From positions 1 to 49,646 of the forward strand of contig NZ_LMDM01000047.1 in the NCBI RefSeq assembly GCF_001425825.1: a DNA stretch of 49,646 nt. The letters are read 5' to 3'. Of this stretch, positions 8,125 to 17,551 are shown piece by piece; the first letter of the stretch is position 1; every line of letters begins with the position of its first letter. The DNA is from Rhizobacter sp. Root1238 (GTDB lineage: Bacteria; Pseudomonadota; Gammaproteobacteria; Burkholderiales; Burkholderiaceae_C). Under the pieces are notes generated by a model. The model searched no databases, was not told the DNA's origin, and was given only the letters and a program-made list of their open reading frames with translations. The position numbers and the translations under genes are program-made.

Positions 8125-11100
8125 ATGAGCGACACCATGAGTGAGACCACAGACGACCTCAGCGCGCTCGCGTGGGTTCACGAAGAACTGCGCAAGTCCC
8201 TGGACACGGCCCACAAGGCGCTGCGCCGCTATGTGAAGGAAGCCGAGGCGAACAGCGGCTCCGACGTCGACTCCGTCGATCCGTCGGTGCTGCGCACCGC
8301 ACGGCAACAGATCCACCAGGGCGTCGGTGCGCTCGAACTGGTCGGCCTGCCGGCCGTCGCACGCCTGCTGGCCGCCAGCGAGGCGGCGGTGCTGCGCTTC
8401 GTCGCGAAGCCGCAGAAGCTCACGTCGGCCGAGGTCGACACCATCGAGCGCGCATCGTTCGCGCTGCTCGACTACCTGCAGCGCCTGCTGGCCGACAAGC
8501 CGGTGTCGCCGCTCGCGCTGTTCCCGCAGTACCAGGCCGTGCAGACGCTGGCCGGTGCCGAACGCGTGCACCCCGCCGACCTGTGGAACATCGACTGGCG
8601 CTGGCGCGAGCTGCCCACCGACACCACGGTGAAGCCGCGCGCCCCCGATTCGATCGCCCGCGGGCTGATGGAACGCCAGCTGCTGCTGATCATGCGCGGC
8701 GAGCCGATGCCGGCGGTGCAGCGCATGAGCGACATCTGCGCCGGCCTCGGCGCGCAGGCGTCCGACCTGACCCATTCCACGCTGTGGAAGCTCGCCGCCG
8801 CCTTCTTCGAAGGCCAGGCCAACGGCCTGCTGAAGGGCGACGTGCACACCAAGCGCGTGGCCTCGCGGCTGCTCGCGCAACTGCGCACGCTCGAACGCGG
8901 CCAGCCCGACGTCTCCGAGCGCCTCGCGCAGGACCTGCTGTTCTTCTGCGCGCAAAGCACCTCGCCCGGCGACGGCCGCAAGACACCGCGCCTGGCCGCC
9001 GTCCGCGTGGCCTACGGCCTCGCGCAGCACCTGCCGGTCGACTACGACACCAGTCGCCTCGGTCGCTTCGACCCGGCGCTGATCCTGCAGGCGCGCAAGC
9101 GCGTCGCGACCGCCAAGGACGCCTGGTCGTCGGTGGCCGGCGGCGAAATGCACCGCATGAGCGGGCTGGCCGAGCAGTTCTCGCTGGTCGGCGATTCGGT
9201 CAAGCGCCTGTACCCGAGCGGCGAGCTGCTGGCCGACGAGATCCAGCAGGCCGTCGTGCAGACGCAGCAGGCCAACGCCGCCCCCGAAGCCGCGCTCGCG
9301 ATGGAAGTCGCGACCAGCGTGCTGTACCTCGAAGCCTCGCTCGAGGATGCCGATTTCGACCACCCCGAGCAGGCCGCCCGCGTGCGCCGGCTCGCGCAGC
9401 GCATCGCCTCGGTGCGCGCCGGCAACACCCCCGACCCGCTCGAAGCGTGGATGGAGGAGCTGTACCGCCGCGTCTCCGACCGCCAGACCATGGGCAGCGT
9501 CGTGCAGGAACTGCGCGCCTCGCTGTCCGAGGCCGAGAAGTCGATCGACCAGTTCTTCCGCAACCCGACGCAGCGCGAGCTGCTGATGCCGGTGCCGAAC
9601 CAGCTGTCCGCGATGCGCGGCGTGCTGTCGGTGCTGGGCATGGACCAGGCGTCGCATGCGGTGCTGCGCATGCGCGAAGACGTCGACGGCATGATCACGA
9701 CCGAGGTCGACCCGCAGCAGGTCGTCCAGTCGGGCACCTTCGATCGCCTCGCCGGCAACCTGGGGGCGCTCGGCTTCCTGATCGACATGCTCAGCGTGCA
9801 GCCGCAGATGGCGAAGTCGCTGTTCGTGTTCGATGCCAAGTCCGGCACGCTGAGCCCGCTGATGGGCCGCAGCGCCGCGGCGCGCCAGGCGTCCAACCTC
9901 GCGCTGGCGCAGGCGCAGGCGCCGACACCGGTCGAGCCGCGCCTGATCGAGCAGGCCCAGTCGCTGTCGCTGACCGCCGCGAGCGACCACGTGCCGCTCG
10001 ACGAAGTCACGCGCGACCTCGACCGCCTGTCGCACGAAGCGCAGGCCGCCGCCCAGCCCGAGCTGGTCGCCGCGGTCGAGCACGCGAAGGACGCGATCGC
10101 GCATTCGCACAACACCGAAGAGGTGGCGGCCGCGCGCGAACAGCTGTCCGAAGCGCTGTCCGATTTCGTCCACACCGCCACCGACCCGGTGCTCGACATG
10201 CCCGAAGCCGCGCCGGCCAAGGTGCAGCCGGCCCTGTCGGCCGCGCCGGCCGGCACGGCCACCGACCTCGGCGACGATCCCGAGATGCGCGAGATCTTCC
10301 TCGAGGAAGCGCGCGAGGTGATCGAGACCGCCGGGACGGCGTTGAAGAGCCTGGCGCATGCCAGTGCCGACGTCGAACAGCAGACCACCGTGCGCCGCGC
10401 GTTCCACACGCTGAAGGGCAGCTCGCGCATGGTCGGGCTGAAGGATTTCGGCGATGCCGCGTGGGCCTGCGAGCAGGTCTACAACACCTGGCTGGCCGGC
10501 CAGAAGGCCGCCGATCCGACGCTGCTGAATTTCTCCAACGAAGCGCTCGCCTACTTTGCGAAGTGGGTCGACGCGATCGCCGCGCAGAACGTCTCCGGTT
10601 TCCATGCCGCGACGGTGAAGACCGCCGCCGATGCCCTCGGGCGCGGCGACCCGGTGCCGCCGATCAAGGTCGGTGCCGCCTCGCCGGTGTCGCTGATGTC
10701 GCTGTCGTTCGGCGACGGCGCAGCTGCCAAGCCGGCCGCCGCGACGCCGGTGGTCACCGCGCCGGTGTCGAAGCCGGCGCCGCTGTCGGCGCTGCCGCCG
10801 GTGGCCGCACGTCCGGTGGCGCCGCCACCGGTCGCTGCCGCCCCGGTGGTGCCGGCGCCCGCCGCCCCTGTGGCATCCACGCCGTTGCCGCTGGCCGACC
10901 TGTCGTTCGACCTCGACCTGGGCGCGTTCGACGAAGCCCCGGCCGCGCCCATCGTCGCGCCGGCCGCCGAGCTGCCCGGGTTCGACCTGCCGAGCTTCGA
11001 CCTGCCCGACACCTCGATGCTCGACCAGCTCGGCGCATCCGCGCCGGTCGATGCGGCGCTGGAGCCGATGCCGGTCGCCGACAGCGTCGAGCCGCAACTG

Positions 11101-14100
11101 CTGTCCGCCGAATCGGTCGAGCTGATCGAGCTCGACCTGGGCGACGATTTCTTCGGCAGCGAGCCGGCCGTCGAAGCCGCACCGCTGGTGTCCGAACTTT
11201 CGCCGACGCCCGCCGTGGCGGCGGCCGCCGAGCCGGTCGACGCGTCCGCGGCAGCGCCGCTGTCCGACGATGACCAGGTCAAGATCGTCGGCCCGCTGCG
11301 CATCGGCATCCCGCTGTTCAACATCTACCTGAACGAAGCCGACGAGCTGTCGCGCCGCCTGACGACCGAGGTCGCCGAATGGGCGATGGAACTGCACCGC
11401 CCGGTCGGCGAAATGCCGATCGCGCTCGCGCATTCGCTGGCCGGCAGTTCGGCCACCGTCGGATTCAGCGAGCTGTCGCACCTGTCGCGGCTGCTCGAGC
11501 ACGCGCTGATGCGTTCGCAGGCGATCGGCGTCGGCACGACCGACGAAGGCCGCTTGTTCGTCGATTCGGCCGAAGAAGTGCGCCGCCTGCTGCACCAGTT
11601 CGCCGCCGGCTTCCTGAAGCCTGCCGCGCCGGAGCTGCTGGAGCGCCTGGCCGAGCACGAGATCAGCTCGGCCCGCCGCCTCGAGGCCGCCAATGCGGCG
11701 GCCGACGCGGCACAGCCGTCGATCGACGACATCCCGGCGCCGCAGCCGGAAGCGGGCTTCGACGAGATCGATGTGTCGTTCGACGACCTCGAGCCGCTGG
11801 CCGAAGTCGCCGAGCCGGCGCCCGAGATCGCGCTCAGCGAGCCGATGCTGCTGGCGCCCGAGCTGCCGGCCGTCGCCGAGGTGATCGATCCCGAAGCGCT
11901 GGCGGCCGCGGCCGCAGGCTCGTTCGGCAGCAACGACACCAACTTCGCCGGCCTCGGCCTGCCCGAGCTGAAGGCGTTCTCGCCGCTGGCCGCCGAGCCG
12001 CAGCGCTCGACGCCGGTGCGCGTCGACGTCGACGACGAGGTTGACGACGATGACGACGACATCGACGCGATCGATGCGGTCGATGCCGAGCTGTTCCCGA
12101 TCTTCGAGGAAGAGGGCGAGGAGCTGATCCCCGAGCTGGCGACCAAGCTGCGCGAATGGTCGCGCCGCCCGACCGACAACGCGGCCGCCGCGGCCTGCAT
12201 GCGCACGCTGCACACGCTGAAGGGCGGTGCCCGCCTGGCCGGCGCGATGCGGCTGGGTGAAATGGCCCACCGGCTCGAAACCCGCATCGAGCACCTGCTG
12301 CAGCAGGCGACGCCGGCGACCACGCAGGACGTCGAGGCGCTGCAAGGCCGGGCCGACGGCCTGGCCCACACCTTCGAGATACTGCGTTCGCGCGACGCCC
12401 AGGCGTATGCCGAAGCGGCCGCGGCGCCGGTCGCCCCGCCGCCCGCACCGGTGGCCCGTCCGCCGGTCGCACCGCCGGTGGCGCTCGCGCCGATGACGAT
12501 CGCACCGCCGGTGGTGGCGCCAGTCGTCACCGCACCGCCCGTGGCGGCCCCGGTCGCTGCACCGGTGGCCCCGCCGGTGGTGGCGGCTACCCCGGTCGCC
12601 GAAGCCGCACCGTTCATCGAGCCGCTGGCACCGACGACACCGGCCGCCCCGCCGTTGGTCCCGGCGCCGGTCCAGGCCGCTGCGCCGGTGGCGGCTCCGG
12701 TGGCTGCGCCCGTCGCGGCCCCGATCGCCGCGCCGGTGACCCCGCCGCCTGCCGCCCCGCAAGTGCTGACCCCGGCACGCGTTGCCGCCCAGTCGAACAC
12801 CGCCGGTGGCGACATCGACTGGTCGCGCTTTGCCGCCAACCCGGCGGCGGTGGCCGTCGCGGTCGAACAGGCGATCTCGCCGACGCACTCTGCAGTGCGC
12901 GTGCGCGGGCCGCTGCTCGAGCGCCTGGTCAACCAGGCCGGCGAGGTGAGCATCACGCGCTCGCGGATCGAGGCCGAGGTCGGCAACATCCGCGGCTCGC
13001 TGTCCGACCTGACGGACAACCTGGAACGCCTGCGCGGCCAGCTGCGCGACATCGAGCTGCAGGCCGAGACGCAGATGAGCTCGCGGCTGGAGCAGGCCAA
13101 GGCGCAGGCCCAGTCCTTCGACCCGCTGGAGTTCGACCGCTTCACGCGCTTCCAGGAACTGACGCGGATGATGGCCGAGTCGGTGAACGACGTGGCCACC
13201 GTGCAGCGCACGCTGCACCGCACGCTGGAAACCACCGAAGACGAACTGGCAGCCCAGGCCCGCCTGACGCGCGACCTGCAGGACGACCTGCTGCGCACCA
13301 GGATGGTCGAGTTCGAAAGCGCCTCCGACCGCCTGTACCGCGTGGTGCGCCAGGCGGCGAAGGAAACCGGCAAGCAGGTGCGCCTGGACATCGTCGGCGG
13401 CTCGATCGAAATCGACCGCGGCGTGCTGGACCGCATGACGCCGGCCTTCGAGCACCTGTTGCGCAACTGCGTGACGCACGGCATCGAGCGTCCCGAGGTC
13501 CGCACCGGCATCGGCAAGGAAGCGGCCGGCAGCATCGTCGTGTCGCTGCACCAGGAAGGCAACGAAGTCGGCGTCGAATTCCGCGACGACGGCGCCGGCC
13601 TGAACCTGATGCGCATCCGCGACAAGGGCGAGGCGATGGGCCTGATCAAGCCCGGCGAATCGCACAGCGATGCCGAGCTGGCCAACCTGATCTTCACGCC
13701 GGGCTTCTCGACCGCCGACCAGGTGACCGAGCTGGCCGGCCGCGGGGTCGGCATGGACGTGGTCCGCTCCGAAGTGAACGCGATGGGCGGCCGGATCGAA
13801 ACCGCGACCTCGGTCGGCCAGGGCACCAGCTTCAAGCTGCTGCTGCCGCTGACGACGGCGGTGACGCAGGTCGTGATGCTGCGCTGCGGCAACACCGTGG
13901 TGGCCGTGCCGGCCACGCTGATCGAGATCGTGCGCCGCGCCAAGCTCGACGAGCTGGAGCACGCCTACGCCAGCGGCACCTTCACGGTCGGCGACCGTTC
14001 GCTGCTGTTCTTCTGGCTCGGCGCGCTGCTGCAGCAGACGGCCATCAGCCAGGAAGTGACCCGCATGCGGCCGGTGGTGGTGGTGCGCAGCGCGCAGCAG

Positions 14101-14739
14101 CGCATCGCGCTGCACGTCGACGAAGTGCTGGGCAACCAGGAAGTGGTCGTGAAGAACCTCGGGCCGCAGCTGTCGCGCCTGCCGGGTCTCGCGGGCATGA
14201 CGCTGCTGGCTTCCGGTGCGGTCGCGCTGATCTACAACCCGGTGGCGCTGGCCACGCTGTATGGCGATGCGGCCCGTGCCGCGACGCTGGCGGCACGCCA
14301 GGCGCCGACGCAGGCGCAGATCATCGAGGCAGCGGCGGCCGCCGAAGCGCCGCAGCGCCTGGCGCCGCTGGTGCTGGTGGTCGACGATTCGCTGACGGTG
14401 CGCCGCGTCACGCAGCGCCTGCTGGTGCGCGAAGGCTACCGCGTGCAGCTCGCCAAGGACGGCATCGACGCGCTGGAGCGGCTGGCCGAAGACCTGCCGC
14501 AGGTGGTGCTGAGCGACATCGAGATGCCGCGCATGGACGGCTTCGACCTGGTGCGCAACATCCGTGGCGATGCGCGCCTGCGCGACCTGCCGGTGATCAT
14601 GATCACCTCGCGGATCGCGCAGAAGCACCGCGACTACGCGGCCGAGCTGGGGGTCGACCACTACCTGGGCAAGCCGTATTCCGAAGAAGACCTGCTGGCT
14701 TTGATCGGGCGCTACACGGCCGATGTCACGTTGGCGTAA
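8125..14739 (+). CDS. chpA: hybrid chemotaxis kinase ChpA/PilL (Hpt-CheA-receiver)
   Basis: Giant CheA-type kinase of the type IV pilus chemosensory system, 2204 residues (Pseudomonas ChpA is nearly 2500). Three clear phosphotransfer sites are visible: His761 (FHTLKGSSRM), His1103 (HSLAGSSATVGF) and His1363 (LHTLKGGARL); the first 700 residues look like degenerate Hpt-like helices without a clear His. Two Ala/Pro/Val linkers (about 870-925 and 1430-1555) separate modules. Then come the dimerisation helices (LLERLVNQAGE), the ATPase boxes (LLRNCVTHGIE, DDGAGL, AGRGVGMDVV), a CheW-like domain, and a C-terminal receiver with Asp2131 in LSDIEMP. The start at 8125 has an alternative ATG 12 bp downstream. 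Confidence 0.95.
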   Translation: MSDTMSETTDDLSALAWVHEELRKSLDTAHKALRRYVKEAEANSGSDVDSVDPSVLRTARQQIHQGVGALELVGLPAVARLLAASEAAVLRFVAKPQKLTSAEVDTIERASFALLDYLQRLLADKPVSPLALFPQYQAVQTLAGAERVHPADLWNIDWRWRELPTDTTVKPRAPDSIARGLMERQLLLIMRGEPMPAVQRMSDICAGLGAQASDLTHSTLWKLAAAFFEGQANGLLKGDVHTKRVASRLLAQLRTLERGQPDVSERLAQDLLFFCAQSTSPGDGRKTPRLAAVRVAYGLAQHLPVDYDTSRLGRFDPALILQARKRVATAKDAWSSVAGGEMHRMSGLAEQFSLVGDSVKRLYPSGELLADEIQQAVVQTQQANAAPEAALAMEVATSVLYLEASLEDADFDHPEQAARVRRLAQRIASVRAGNTPDPLEAWMEELYRRVSDRQTMGSVVQELRASLSEAEKSIDQFFRNPTQRELLMPVPNQLSAMRGVLSVLGMDQASHAVLRMREDVDGMITTEVDPQQVVQSGTFDRLAGNLGALGFLIDMLSVQPQMAKSLFVFDAKSGTLSPLMGRSAAARQASNLALAQAQAPTPVEPRLIEQAQSLSLTAASDHVPLDEVTRDLDRLSHEAQAAAQPELVAAVEHAKDAIAHSHNTEEVAAAREQLSEALSDFVHTATDPVLDMPEAAPAKVQPALSAAPAGTATDLGDDPEMREIFLEEAREVIETAGTALKSLAHASADVEQQTTVRRAFHTLKGSSRMVGLKDFGDAAWACEQVYNTWLAGQKAADPTLLNFSNEALAYFAKWVDAIAAQNVSGFHAATVKTAADALGRGDPVPPIKVGAASPVSLMSLSFGDGAAAKPAAATPVVTAPVSKPAPLSALPPVAARPVAPPPVAAAPVVPAPAAPVASTPLPLADLSFDLDLGAFDEAPAAPIVAPAAELPGFDLPSFDLPDTSMLDQLGASAPVDAALEPMPVADSVEPQLLSAESVELIELDLGDDFFGSEPAVEAAPLVSELSPTPAVAAAAEPVDASAAAPLSDDDQVKIVGPLRIGIPLFNIYLNEADELSRRLTTEVAEWAMELHRPVGEMPIALAHSLAGSSATVGFSELSHLSRLLEHALMRSQAIGVGTTDEGRLFVDSAEEVRRLLHQFAAGFLKPAAPELLERLAEHEISSARRLEAANAAADAAQPSIDDIPAPQPEAGFDEIDVSFDDLEPLAEVAEPAPEIALSEPMLLAPELPAVAEVIDPEALAAAAAGSFGSNDTNFAGLGLPELKAFSPLAAEPQRSTPVRVDVDDEVDDDDDDIDAIDAVDAELFPIFEEEGEELIPELATKLREWSRRPTDNAAAAACMRTLHTLKGGARLAGAMRLGEMAHRLETRIEHLLQQATPATTQDVEALQGRADGLAHTFEILRSRDAQAYAEAAAAPVAPPPAPVARPPVAPPVALAPMTIAPPVVAPVVTAPPVAAPVAAPVAPPVVAATPVAEAAPFIEPLAPTTPAAPPLVPAPVQAAAPVAAPVAAPVAAPIAAPVTPPPAAPQVLTPARVAAQSNTAGGDIDWSRFAANPAAVAVAVEQAISPTHSAVRVRGPLLERLVNQAGEVSITRSRIEAEVGNIRGSLSDLTDNLERLRGQLRDIELQAETQMSSRLEQAKAQAQSFDPLEFDRFTRFQELTRMMAESVNDVATVQRTLHRTLETTEDELAAQARLTRDLQDDLLRTRMVEFESASDRLYRVVRQAAKETGKQVRLDIVGGSIEIDRGVLDRMTPAFEHLLRNCVTHGIERPEVRTGIGKEAAGSIVVSLHQEGNEVGVEFRDDGAGLNLMRIRDKGEAMGLIKPGESHSDAELANLIFTPGFSTADQVTELAGRGVGMDVVRSEVNAMGGRIETATSVGQGTSFKLLLPLTTAVTQVVMLRCGNTVVAVPATLIEIVRRAKLDELEHAYASGTFTVGDRSLLFFWLGALLQQTAISQEVTRMRPVVVVRSAQQRIALHVDEVLGNQEVVVKNLGPQLSRLPGLAGMTLLASGAVALIYNPVALATLYGDAARAATLAARQAPTQAQIIEAAAAAEAPQRLAPLVLVVDDSLTVRRVTQRLLVREGYRVQLAKDGIDALERLAEDLPQVVLSDIEMPRMDGFDLVRNIRGDARLRDLPVIMITSRIAQKHRDYAAELGVDHYLGKPYSEEDLLALIGRYTADVTLA

Positions 14740-14772
14740 TCTGGCGACCATGCGCTCACACGAGAACATCCG

Positions 14773-15798
<1,026 letters not shown>

Positions 15799-15822
15799 CC
15801 CGGCGGCCCTGGCCCGGTCGCC

Positions 15823-16053
15823 CTAGCTGGGTGAATCGTCCGGAGTCACGGCCCGCGCGGCCTGCTCGGGCGTCTGCCCGGGCGCTTGCCCGAAGGGCTG
15901 CACATGCCGCTGCTCGGCACTGCGCACCACGCTCGAGACGACGCTGCAGAACGAGACCAGGAAGACCATCGACAAGGCCAGCGCCGCCAGGATCAGCGCG
16001 TTCTCGGTCCGCCACCTGGCCGGCAGGCGGTTCCAGAGCAACACGGCGCTCAT
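15823..16053 (-). CDS. small single-pass membrane protein of unknown function
   Basis: 76 residues. A short basic N-terminus (WNRLPARWRTE) is followed by one hydrophobic segment at about 19-42 (ILAALALSMVFLVSFCSVV) and a polar, Gln/Pro/Ala-rich tail. By the positive-inside rule the tail would be periplasmic. Its ATG overlaps the stop of the next upstream gene in an ATGA junction (16050-16053), a strong sign that both are genuine and translationally coupled. I do not recognise the family. Confidence 0.66.
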   Translation of the reverse strand: MSAVLLWNRLPARWRTENALILAALALSMVFLVSFCSVVSSVVRSAEQRHVQPFGQAPGQTPEQAARAVTPDDSPS

Positions 16054-16238
16054 GATTTGAAGGGCAGGGCGTCGGGCCAGTGACGGGCCTGCAGCGCCGG
16101 GTGCGCGGCTTCGTAGCCGAGGTCGTCCGGCAAGCCGGGAGGCTGCAGGTCGGACGGCTCTGCCACCGCTGCGTGCGGACGCGGTTCGCCCAAGGCCCAT
16201 CGCCGCACGTCTTCCATCCAGTCTGCATCGCTTGCCAT
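16050..16238 (-). CDS. short hypothetical protein coupled to the downstream membrane protein
   Basis: 62 residues with no membrane segment or recognisable domain; the start is acidic and Trp-rich (MASDADWMEDVRRWALGE) and the rest is Pro/Ala rich. I choose the ATG at 16238 because GAGGAG lies 8 bases upstream; a GTG two codons earlier would be only 2 bases from it. The stop overlaps the start of the membrane gene by 4 bp. Function unknown; its only support is the ribosome site, the coupling and the sensible composition. Confidence 0.6.
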   Translation of the reverse strand: MASDADWMEDVRRWALGEPRPHAAVAEPSDLQPPGLPDDLGYEAAHPALQARHWPDALPFKS

Positions 16239-16335
16239 CGTCACTGCTCCTCGGCGAGCGCTCCCACGGAGTGGGGGAGCATGGCGAGATCGTCGCGTGC
16301 AGTCTGGCCTGCAGCCATCGGCCGAGGCTGCGAAT

Positions 16336-16360
16336 CGACGTAGGAGCGTGCCTACAGTCG
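16336..16360. other. stem-loop in the divergent intergenic region 16239-16521
   Basis: CGACGTAGG pairs with CCTAC-A-GTCG around a 6-base loop with one bulged base. It lies in the 283-bp region between the small minus-strand pair and the plus-strand lipoprotein gene. I saw no clear sigma-70 promoter there. A second dyad GCTCCC...GGGAGC sits nearby at about 16259-16279. The region probably holds both divergent promoters and perhaps an operator. Confidence 0.3.
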
Positions 16361-16521
16361 CAACATCTTCTCACCGTCCTCGCGCGCGTCGGCGTTGCCC
16401 TACAGCCGCGGACGCAGGCTTCCTGCGCCGGGATGCGGCACGCGGCGACAGCTTCCCGCTCGCCACGGCGCGACCATCACGCCGCATCAACCGGCCGGTG
16501 CCGGCAACGAAAGGAAGCAGC

Positions 16522-17076
16522 ATGAACGCGAAGAGCTGGTACACCCCTGGCGTGGTCGTGAGCGCGCTGTGCGCTGCGATGGTCGTCACCGCCTGCGGTC
16601 CGCAGAACGGCGAACCGGTGGCCGCGGCCCCGGCGCCCGCCCCGTCCACGACACCCGCGCCGGCACCGGTGCAGGCCGTGCCGGCGCCCGCACCGACCTA
16701 CCGCGCTGCCGCCCCCGCGCCGGCACCGGCACCGGTGCGCAGCGACCGCCTCGGCCAGGTCAGCAGCATCGAGCCGATCACCGCAACCTCGAAGCCGAGC
16801 GGCGTCGGTGCCGTCGCCGGCGGCGTGCTCGGCGGCGTGCTGGGCCACCAGGTCGGCAACGGCACCGGCCGCGACGTCGCGACCGTGGCCGGCGCCGTCG
16901 GCGGAGCGGTCGTCGGCCACAAGATCGAGAAGAACCGTTCGGAGAAGGTGGTCGGCTACCGCGTGCACGTGACGCTCGACAACGGCGAGCAGCGCACCTT
17001 CGAGCAGACCGGCAGCACCGGGCTGCAGGTCGGCGACCGCGTGCGCGTCGACGGCAACCAGATCCGCCGCGCCTGA
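16522..17076 (+). CDS. glycine-zipper outer-membrane lipoprotein (SlyB-like)
   Basis: 184 residues. A lipoprotein signal ends in the lipobox VTAC with Cys25 as the lipidated residue. Next is an Ala/Pro linker (about 30-72), then a glycine-zipper membrane hairpin (GAVAGGVLGGVLGHQVGNG and VAGAVGGAVVGHKIEKN), then a small C-terminal beta domain (VHVTLDNGEQRTFEQ ... VGDRVRVDGNQIRR). The ATG at 16522 follows AAGGAAG; the open frame extends 75 codons upstream but without signal-peptide character. A paralogue with the same domain order lies at 21108-21569. Likely envelope-integrity function, by family. Confidence 0.88.
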   Translation: MNAKSWYTPGVVVSALCAAMVVTACGPQNGEPVAAAPAPAPSTTPAPAPVQAVPAPAPTYRAAAPAPAPAPVRSDRLGQVSSIEPITATSKPSGVGAVAGGVLGGVLGHQVGNGTGRDVATVAGAVGGAVVGHKIEKNRSEKVVGYRVHVTLDNGEQRTFEQTGSTGLQVGDRVRVDGNQIRRA

Positions 17077-17094
17077 GCCGGGCATCCCCGCCCC

Positions 17095-17117
17095 CGCCGG
17101 CGCTGCACGCGCCGGCG
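17095..17117 (+). terminator. stem-loop after the glycine-zipper lipoprotein gene
   Basis: Perfect 9-bp stem CGCCGGCGC / GCGCCGGCG with a 5-base loop, 18 bp downstream of the lipoprotein stop and 50 bp ahead of the next gene. There is only a weak T-containing tail (TGCTTAC), so it is a possible intrinsic terminator. Confidence 0.5.
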
Positions 17118-17167
17118 TGCTTACACTGCGCGATGGCCGCCGCGGCGCGGCCTTCAGGAGTCCGCCC

Positions 17168-17536
17168 GTGGCCATCAGCTGGATCAGCGCGCTCAAGGTC
17201 ATTCCCTGGGGAGACGTGATCGAGGCTGCGCCAGGCCTCGTCAAGGGTGCGCGCAAGGTGTTCAGCCGCACCCAGGCCGAACCTGCGGCGTCGCAGCCGT
17301 CGGCGGGCGAGCCGGCCGAATCGCCGTCGCAACGCATCGAGCGGCTCGAAACCGCCGTGGCCCGCATGGGCGAGCAGCAGCAGGCCGCCGCGGCGCTGCT
17401 CGAATCGCTGGCCGAGCACAACGCGAAGGTCGTCGAAGCGATCGAGGTGCTGCGCCTGCGCAGCAAGCTGCTGATCGGCGCGTGTGCCGTGCTGTTGCTG
17501 GCCGTTGCCGCGCTGGCGGCGCAGGTGCTGCGCTGA
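17168..17536 (+). CDS. coiled-coil, C-terminally anchored membrane protein of unknown function
   Basis: 122 residues. N-terminal ISWISALKVIPWGDVIEAAPGLVKGA, a basic/Ser/Pro linker, a heptad-rich helix at about 55-95 (IERLETAVARMGEQQQAA onward) and one membrane segment at about 98-119 ending in the last residue. I choose the GTG at 17168 because AGGAG lies 7 bases upstream; the longer frame from 17117 overlaps the hairpin. It precedes the CorA-like gene by 15 bp, so the two are probably one operon and this protein may be a partner. No named family recognised. Confidence 0.75.
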   Translation: MAISWISALKVIPWGDVIEAAPGLVKGARKVFSRTQAEPAASQPSAGEPAESPSQRIERLETAVARMGEQQQAAAALLESLAEHNAKVVEAIEVLRLRSKLLIGACAVLLLAVAALAAQVLR

Positions 17537-17551
17537 CGGCCGGAGACGTCC

